Assembly: GCF_000617925.1 (NCBI RefSeq)
Contig: NZ_BAMT01000001.1
Span: 186,001-250,000 of the forward strand
DNA from: Methylobacillus glycogenes JCM 2850
GTDB taxonomy: Bacteria; Pseudomonadota; Gammaproteobacteria; Burkholderiales; Methylophilaceae
Reading direction: 5' to 3'
Length of the DNA: 64,000 bases
In this document: positions 58,108 through 64,000 of the stretch, in pieces
Position numbering within the stretch: the stretch's first letter is position 1
Layout of the letters: every line of letters starts with the position of its first letter
Made by a program: the position numbers and the translations under genes
Notes under the pieces: generated by a model
Told to the model about the DNA's origin: nothing
Databases searched by the model: none
Seen by the model: only the letters and a program-made list of their open reading frames with translations

Positions 58108-59256
58108 ATGAAGAAGTGGCCTTTGCTGTGGCCAGTGCTGTTATGCCTGGTGTTACCTTTGATTGCTGCGTGGTTTGCCTATCCTGATACCCATTTGCCG
58201 CCCGGCTTTGGGGTGTTCCCACCGGATTATGTCTCCGACATGCCGGGTTTCAACCTGCTGGTGTTTACTGTTGTCGCCCTGGTTGAAATTGCGTTTGGTA
58301 TTTTCCTGTTGTTCCCCACCTGGTTCGGTTTCAAGCAAGTCAGTCCCGGCCCGCAACCCAGTAAATTGTCTTTCCCCATCTGGTTCTGGATAGGCGGCGT
58401 CTTTATGCTGTTCTTCTGGTGGCTGATGTGGACGCGTGTCACACCGTTTGGTGACCTGGTTTACTACGCTTTCAGCCCAATGTGGTGGGGCTTTATCCTG
58501 GTGCTGGATGGTCTGGTTTACAGGCGTAACAATGGTAATTCGCTGGTTTCCAGCAAGCCCAAGACCTTTGTCATCAGCGCGCTGGTATCGGTGTTTGGCT
58601 GGTTGTTCTTTGAGTACTACGATTACTTCGTGCTCGGCAACTGGTATTACCCCAATACCCATATCCCTGGCCTCTCGCACAGTATGATTGTGGCGCTGTT
58701 CCTGATTGCCTACACCACAGTCTGGCCAGCGATTTTTGAGTGGTATACCCTGCTCAAGACTTGCCCCAAGCTCTCGGTGCGCTATACCCAGGGCCCTAAG
58801 CTGGCTTTGCCCTCTACCTTGCTGATCTGGGGCGGTTTTGCCTTGATCTTCCTCATGACCTTCCTGCCTTACCCCTTGTTCTGGGTGGTGTGGATAGGCC
58901 CGATGGCGGTGGTGTCCGGCGTGCTGATCCGTCTAAATATCTGGAACCCGTTCAGCGCTTTGGCTGAAGGCAATTGGGCCCCCATGATACTGGTGGCATT
59001 GGCGTCATTGTTCAACGGCTTCTTCTGGGAAGTGTGGAACTATGGCAGCGCTCACCCCATGCCTGAGCTGGCCACCAACCCCAACTACTGGATTTACAAC
59101 ATCCCTTACGTCAACGTCATTCATATCTTTGCCGAAATGCCTTTGCTGGGCTTCTTTGGCTACTTGCCGTTTGGCGTGCTGGTCTGGGTGGTGTTCATCT
59201 GGGCGGGCAAGCTGCTAGGTTTTGATACCAGCATAGACCTTGATCAGAAGTCCTAG
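58108..59256 (+). CDS. Conserved polytopic membrane protein of unknown function
   Basis: 382 residues with about nine predicted membrane helices and many aromatic residues. Two halves share a pattern: FGWLFFEYYDYFVLGNWYYP (around 160-180) and FNGFFWEVWNYGSAHP ... WIYNIPYVNVIHIFAEMPLLGFFGYLPFG (around 305-365), so an internal duplication is likely. The second signature recurs in uncharacterised proteins of many bacteria as far as I recall; no function is known to me. AAGGGGAAGAG directly upstream is a strong ribosome site. Its own terminator follows. Confidence 0.75.
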   Translation: MKKWPLLWPVLLCLVLPLIAAWFAYPDTHLPPGFGVFPPDYVSDMPGFNLLVFTVVALVEIAFGIFLLFPTWFGFKQVSPGPQPSKLSFPIWFWIGGVFMLFFWWLMWTRVTPFGDLVYYAFSPMWWGFILVLDGLVYRRNNGNSLVSSKPKTFVISALVSVFGWLFFEYYDYFVLGNWYYPNTHIPGLSHSMIVALFLIAYTTVWPAIFEWYTLLKTCPKLSVRYTQGPKLALPSTLLIWGGFALIFLMTFLPYPLFWVVWIGPMAVVSGVLIRLNIWNPFSALAEGNWAPMILVALASLFNGFFWEVWNYGSAHPMPELATNPNYWIYNIPYVNVIHIFAEMPLLGFFGYLPFGVLVWVVFIWAGKLLGFDTSIDLDQKS

Positions 59257-59278
59257 TCTGTAGCTGCAAGTACTAAAC

Positions 59279-59306
59279 AAAAGGCCGGCATATGCCGGCC
59301 TTTTTT
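59279..59306 (+). terminator. Terminator after the membrane protein
   Basis: Perfect palindrome AAAGGCCGGCA-TATGCCGGCCTTT followed by T-run; also placed to end the convergent fadL transcript. Confidence 0.9.
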
Positions 59307-59334
59307 ATGGCGTGAAGCTTGCGAAAGTCTTAGC

Positions 59335-60599
59335 TTATTGCCATTGGCGGCTCAGCATAAAGTGCAAGAACAAGGCCTCGTTGCGCAGCTGGGCATTGCC
59401 GAAAGGGAGCTCGGGGTTGTTGTAGTTGACCTTGACTACGGGTGAGTATTCAAAGCCGCCAGTGAAAGTCCATTCCGGGGTGAATTTATAGGCTGCACCT
59501 GCGGTGTAATGATGTTCCAGTATGCCAGCGATAAAGGGCGTGGTGTGGGAACGCGGAATAGGGTTTTTGCCGTAGTTGTAGCCCGCGTAGAGCGTGGTTT
59601 TGTCGTTAAGCTCATAAGCCGTGCCCAGAGCAATTACTACCTGATTGCTCCAGTCCAGGCGGTTGCTGACCGAAAGCTCTGCCGGGCCGGGCCCATCAGG
59701 GTTGCGCGCTGTCAGCGTGCTGCTGTTGAGCGCGTCATCCCAGTTGATCCAGTTGACCTTGGCCGAGAGCAGCCATTGATCATTCGGTTTCCAGGCAGCG
59801 CCCACCGCAAATTCGCGCGGAGTTGCCAGGCCTTCCAGCTTGGCATCCTGATATTCGGTAATGCCGAAACCAGTATTGAAACGTAGATTGCCACCACTGA
59901 GTGATAACTTGGTTTTCTCGGTATAAGCCGCTCCCAGGGTGATGGTGGGTGTGAGCTTGTATTGCAAACCTATCTTGAAGTGCGGGCGCATGCCATCTGC
60001 ATCGTTGAAATCGGTGCCTACGCCGGGTGTAGAGCGGAACAAAGATTGCTGGATACGGGCATAAGTGACACCAATGGTGCCGCCCAGCGCCAGCCTTTCC
60101 GTTACCTGACAGCCCATACCGAAGCTGATTTTGGCGATGCCGAACTTGGCGGCGAAGTCATCACGGGTACCAAAGGCATTGTCAAAATTGCGGAACACGC
60201 CGCCTGCGCCACCCTGCACAAAGCTGCCCACGCCTGCCGCACAGGGCAGGGAGTCCAGCGATTGCACATAACCGCCACCGCCCAGCAGAGTAAAGTGATT
60301 GCTGGCGTGGGAATCGGTGCCAAACTGATCGGCGTGCGAAAGATCCAGCGTGCGCAACACACTGCCAAAGCCATTGAAGACCTTGCCATGGATTTGGGCC
60401 AGGCCAGCGGGTTGGTGTTAATCGCGGAAGAATCTCGTGCCACAGCGACATCTGCACCGCCCATCAGCAAGGATTCAGCGCCAAAGCCTATCAAGTTGAA
60501 GCCATTGGTGGCATGGGCAGGCAAAGCCAGACCCAGTAGCACGGTGGCCGCTCCCCGGCCTGCCAGCGACATGTTAATGCGCAAGAATGAAGTCTTCAT
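59335..60599 (-). CDS. FadL/OmpP1-family outer-membrane porin (apparent frameshift at 60407)
   Basis: About 421 residues. Signal peptide (RGAATVLLGLALPAHA), then mature NGFNLIGFGAESLLMGGADVAVARDSSAINTNPAGL with the conserved N-terminal plug motif NPAGL, and a 14-stranded barrel ending in FLHFMLSRQW. FadL proteins take up hydrophobic compounds. The frame breaks at 60407-60408; one base (CCGGCTGGC) restores NPAGLAQIHGKVFNGFGSVLRTLDLSHAD. The substrate is unknown; aromatic or long-chain compounds are typical. Confidence 0.88.
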
Positions 60600-60689
60600 T
60601 GAATAATTACCTGATTAATATGTTGATTTCAGAAAAAAATTATTTGTTTTCATCATGATGAGTGCTTTCCAAGGTAAAATGCCCCCCCT

Positions 60690-63063
60690 ATGGAAACACC
60701 TCGTTTATTAAGCGCTTATCGCCCGTATTGGGCCAAGCGTTTTGGTACCGCCCCTATGCTGCCCATGAGCCGCGCCGAAATGGACGCTCTGGGCTGGGAC
60801 AGTTGCGACATTATTCTGGTGACTGGCGATGCCTATATCGACCACCCCAGCTTTGGCATGGCCCTGGTCGGGCGTTTGCTGGAAGCTCAGGGTTTTCGTG
60901 TTGGCATCATTGCGCAGCCTGACTGGCATTCGGCTGATCCTTTCCGCGTGTTGGGCAAGCCCAATCTGTATTTCGGTATCACCGCTGGCAATATGGATTC
61001 CATGGTCAACCACTACACCGCTGACCGCAAAATCCGCTCCGACGATGCCTATACACCCAATGCTGTGGCTGGTCGCAGACCTGACCGCGCTATTCTAGTC
61101 TATTCACAACGCTGTCGGGAAGCATTCCCGGGTGTACCCCTGATCATAGGCAGTATAGAGGCCTCGCTGCGCCGTATTGCTCATTACGATTACTGGTCGG
61201 ACAAGGTCAGACGCTCGGTACTGATAGATTCCAAGGCTGATTTACTCATCTACGGCAATGCTGAACGCGCGCTGGTGGAAATCAGCCATAGATTAGGGCG
61301 CGGTGAAAGCGTCAGTGAAATCAATGATGTACGCGGCACGGCCTTCCTGCGCAAGCAATTGCCTGAGGGCTGGGAAGAAGTGGCCTCTACCGCATTGGAC
61401 AGGCCAGGCAAGGTGGAAGAGCAGATAGACCTTACGCCATGGAACCTGCCATGGACAAGACGGGCGCATCCTGCGCATCTACGGCCGCTGCCGCCGCCAA
61501 TAACGATGGCTTGGCACCCGGTGTGCAGGCCATCACCATAGTACGCAAGCCCAAGGTCAAGGCTGACCGCAGCCGCCAGTTCATACGCCTGCCTGCCTAT
61601 GAAGAAGTGGTGCAGGATGCGGTGCTCTACGCCCATGCCTCGCGTGTGCTGCATCTGGAAGCCAACCCCGGCAATGCGCGCGTGCTGGTGCAGCGCCATG
61701 GCGACCGCGAAGTCTGGCTCAACCCGCCACCCATCCCGCTGACCACACGCGAGATGGATTATGTCTATGACTTGAGCTATGCACGCTCGCCACACCCGGC
61801 TTATCAAAAGGAACGTATCCCGGCCTGGGAGATGATACGGTTCTCGGTCAACATCATGCGCGGCTGCTTTGGCGGCTGCACTTTCTGCTCCATCACCGAG
61901 CATGAAGGCCGCATCATACAAAGCCGTTCCGAGGCCTCCATCCTCAAAGAGCTGGAAGAAGTGCGCGACAAGGTCGAGGGCTTTACCGGGACTATCTCTG
62001 ACCTGGGTGGCCTACCGCCAATATGTACAGGCTGGCCTGCAAGAGCGAGCAGATTGAGAAATCCTGCCGCAAGCTGTCTTGCGTCTTCCCCGGCATTTGC
62101 GAAAACCTCAATACCGATCATTCGCACCTGATTCAGCTATACCGCAAGGCACGTGCGATTCCTGGCATCAAGCGCATACAGATAGGCTCAGGCCTGCGCT
62201 ATGACCTGGCAGTGAAATCGCCGGAATACGTCAAGGAACTGGTGCAGCATCACGTTGGCGGCTACCTCAAGATTGCACCTGAGCACTCTGAAGAAAACGT
62301 GCTCAACAAGATGATGAAGCCAGCAATGACGGCTTATGACGAATTCAAGGCCATGTTCGAGCAGTTCTCGCGTGAAGCGGGCAAGGAGCAATATCTGATT
62401 CCTTACTTCATCGCCGCCCACCCTGGCACTACCGATGAAGACATGCTCAACCTGGCACTCTGGCTCAAACGCTATGACTTCAAGCTGGATCAGGTGCAGA
62501 CCTTTACGCCTACGCCCATGGCCATGGCCACCGCCATGTACCACTCCGGCAAGAACCCGCTGCGCAAGGTGACGCACGACAGCGAGGAAGTGCCTGTGCC
62601 TAAGGCGGGTAGTGTCCGCCGCCTTCACAAGGCCTTTATTCGTTATCACGACCCCAACAACTGGCCCATGCTGCGTGAGGCATTGAAGCGCATGGGACGT
62701 GAAGACCTGATAGGCAGTGGCAAGAAGCACTTGATCCCGGCCTGGCAGCCTATCGCGCCCAGGGATGCGGTATTGGTCAATGGCAGCCGTCGTGGCGGTG
62801 CTGACTCTGCCGCGGCAGGCAGGGCTGGAGCAGGAAGACAGGGTGCCGGAAGACAAGGTGCAGGCAGAGCTGGTGCTGGAAACAATAGCGCCGGAAAATC
62901 TGCTGCGGGCAGGTCTTCATCTGCAAACGCTGCGTTTACGCGTGGCGGTAAAACTGGATCTTCAAGCTCACCACAACCTGCCGTGCGGCCAGCCCGGCCT
63001 GCGCATCCAAGGCCAGCGTCCAGCAAGCCGTCCGGCAAAAAGCCTGGTCGTCCACAGCGTTAA
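60690..63063 (+). CDS. YgiQ-family radical SAM protein (two apparent frameshifts)
   Basis: About 791 residues. N-terminal YgiQ domain ([35 protein letters not shown]), radical SAM core with [15 protein letters not shown] (Cys-x3-Cys-x2-Cys binding 4Fe-4S), and a C-terminal YgiQ region ending in a Gly/Ala/Arg/Ser low-complexity tail ([16 protein letters not shown]...) of about 90 residues. Reaction unknown for the family. The frame breaks at 61436-61438 (ACGCCCATGG restores [13 protein letters not shown]) and 62010-62012 (GGCCCTACC restores [25 protein letters not shown]). Its terminator lies inside the next gene. Confidence 0.9.
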
Positions 63064-63071
63064 AGCTCTGC

Positions 63072-63959
63072 ATGGTCGCGCATACATTCATCAAAAGCCT
63101 CTTGGTAAGAGGCTTTTTTTCTGCGCTACTACTGGCGATTACCCCGCTGCCTGCAATGGCAGCCGGGCAGGGCATGCTGTGGAAAGTCCAGGCCAGCAGC
63201 GGGGTTCATGCCCCCATCAGCTACCTGTTTGGCACCATACACGCTGACGACCCACGCGTGACCGAGCTTGATGACAGCGTCAATCAGGCGCTGCATAGTG
63301 CCAGCGTATTCATGATGGAAGTGCTGCCCTCGAATGACCTGGCGCCATATGTCATGCCCGCTCCCGGCCTGGCGCCCCACCTCAAGCCTGCCGAGCTGGA
63401 GCAGGTGCAAGCCCTGGCTGAGCAGCATGGCTTGGAGCAGAAGCTGGCCTTGCGCATGAAACCCTGGCTGCTGGCCATGGTGTTTGACCTGCCACAGGCG
63501 CAATCGCCTTATACCCTGGATGTGCAGCTTTATCTGCAAGCGCAGCAGGCGGGCAAGCAGGTGCAGGCACTGGAAGGCATGCAGGAGCATTTTTCTGCGC
63601 TGGAAAGCCTGAGTTTGCAGGAGCAGATGCAGATGCTGCGCACAGTGTTGGCACGTAGCCAGGCGCAGAAAGAGGCAGATTTTGAACTGCTGGTGCAAGC
63701 CTATTTGAGCGGGGACCTTGCCAGGGTGGCGGCATTGGATGAGCAGCTTAGCGGCAATGGACTAAGCCCAGCCCTGTGGCAGAAGCTCAAGCTGCTGTTG
63801 CTGGATGAGCGCAATGTCAGCATGGCAGCACGCATTGCCAAACTGGCAAGGGAGCAAAGTCTGTTTGTTGCAGTCGGTGCTGCGCATCTGCCGGGGCAGG
63901 GCGGCATCATTGAACGTTTGCAACAGGCTGGCTTCAAGGTGGAGCTTGTGCGAGAGTAG
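63072..63959 (+). CDS. TraB/GumN-family exported protein
   Basis: 295 residues. Signal peptide, then the TraB/GumN pattern: MLWKVQ...SYLFGTIHADDPRV, FMMEVLPSND, and the C-terminal FVAVGAAHLPGQGGIIERLQQAGFKVELV. These proteins are proposed metalloproteases (Tiki-like), unproven in bacteria. ATG 63072 gives signal MVAHTFIKSLLVRGFFSALLLAI; an in-frame TTG at 63102 would give a shorter one. A perfect terminator hairpin lies inside the signal-peptide code (63093-63120). Confidence 0.82.
   Translation: MVAHTFIKSLLVRGFFSALLLAITPLPAMAAGQGMLWKVQASSGVHAPISYLFGTIHADDPRVTELDDSVNQALHSASVFMMEVLPSNDLAPYVMPAPGLAPHLKPAELEQVQALAEQHGLEQKLALRMKPWLLAMVFDLPQAQSPYTLDVQLYLQAQQAGKQVQALEGMQEHFSALESLSLQEQMQMLRTVLARSQAQKEADFELLVQAYLSGDLARVAALDEQLSGNGLSPALWQKLKLLLLDERNVSMAARIAKLAREQSLFVAVGAAHLPGQGGIIERLQQAGFKVELVRE
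63093..63120 (+). terminator. Intrinsic terminator overlapping the TraB/GumN signal-peptide code
   Basis: AAAAGCCTCTT-GGT-AAGAGGCTTTT with a T-run to 63120. It lies 30 bp past the ygiQ stop and within codons 8-16 of the next gene. Confidence 0.8.
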
Positions 63960-64000
63960 TACCTGGCTGGGCTTGTGCCTGGCACATGCTCAACAATCTG

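Overview
The window looks like a chromosome segment of an obligate or restricted methylotroph of the Methylophilaceae (Betaproteobacteria). The evidence is a lanthanide-type methanol dehydrogenase (XoxF, partial, 1-1377), a 6-phosphogluconate dehydrogenase / glucose-6-phosphate dehydrogenase / 6-phosphogluconolactonase cluster (32886-36169) that fits the dissimilatory RuMP cycle, GC-rich codon use, and betaproteobacterial housekeeping neighbourhoods. Genus is not resolved (Methylovorus- or Methylobacillus-like is a guess). No rRNA, tRNA, CRISPR, IS element, integrase or prophage was seen.

Layout. 1-1.5 kb: end of xoxF and its terminator. 1.5-14.3 kb: an AT-rich promoter region, then a single-direction type IVb pilus cluster of the R64/PFGI-1 conjugative-pilus kind: major pilin, PilL/TcpQ-like, PilN secretin, PilO, PilP, a 35-codon ORF, PilQ ATPase, PilR, lytic transglycosylase, a HerA-like ATPase, and a PilV tip pilin with a repeat-built shaft. 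There is no prepilin peptidase, no PilM and no conjugation gene. The HerA-like ATPase inside this operon is the least explained part of the window. 14.4-25.4 kb: ccoG, a Mth938-domain protein, alaA-hom-thrC-thyA, a GGDEF/EAL protein, a PepSY protein, a sigma-28-preceded YjfB-type gene, and an envelope protein with a sigma-54 promoter and a GlrR-type operator. 25.6-29.0 kb: glrK-qseG-glrR. 29-36 kb: folA, a basic amino acid decarboxylase, dcd, gnd-zwf divergent from pgl. 36-49 kb: housekeeping (apbC, metG, comEA-like, pyrF-lapB-lapA, ihfB, rpsA, cmk, aroA-tyrA, bpt-aat). 49.3-56.1 kb: a copper-handling region (two His/Met-rich proteins, TolC-type protein, multicopper oxidase, copZ, copA, cueR) with back-to-back CueR-type promoters. 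56-64 kb: a 7TM diguanylate cyclase, an unknown membrane protein, a FadL porin, a YgiQ radical SAM protein and a TraB/GumN protein.

Quality of the sequence matters. Sixteen genes, including essential ones (metG, dcd, hom, zwf), carry 20 apparent frameshifts. All are explained by loss of one base. In 18 a base missing from a GCC/GGC-type tract restores the frame directly; cueR also fits but is ambiguous, and pilV cannot be placed exactly. Adding these bases makes every reconstructed length a multiple of three. I treat these genes as intact and the indels as probable systematic sequencing error. Coordinates for these genes span the whole reconstructed gene.

How it fits together: methanol is oxidised by XoxF in the periplasm, formaldehyde can be fully oxidised through Gnd/Zwf/Pgl, the envelope is monitored by GlrK/QseG/GlrR and the Cue system, and two c-di-GMP enzymes plus the pilus point to a surface-attached phase.
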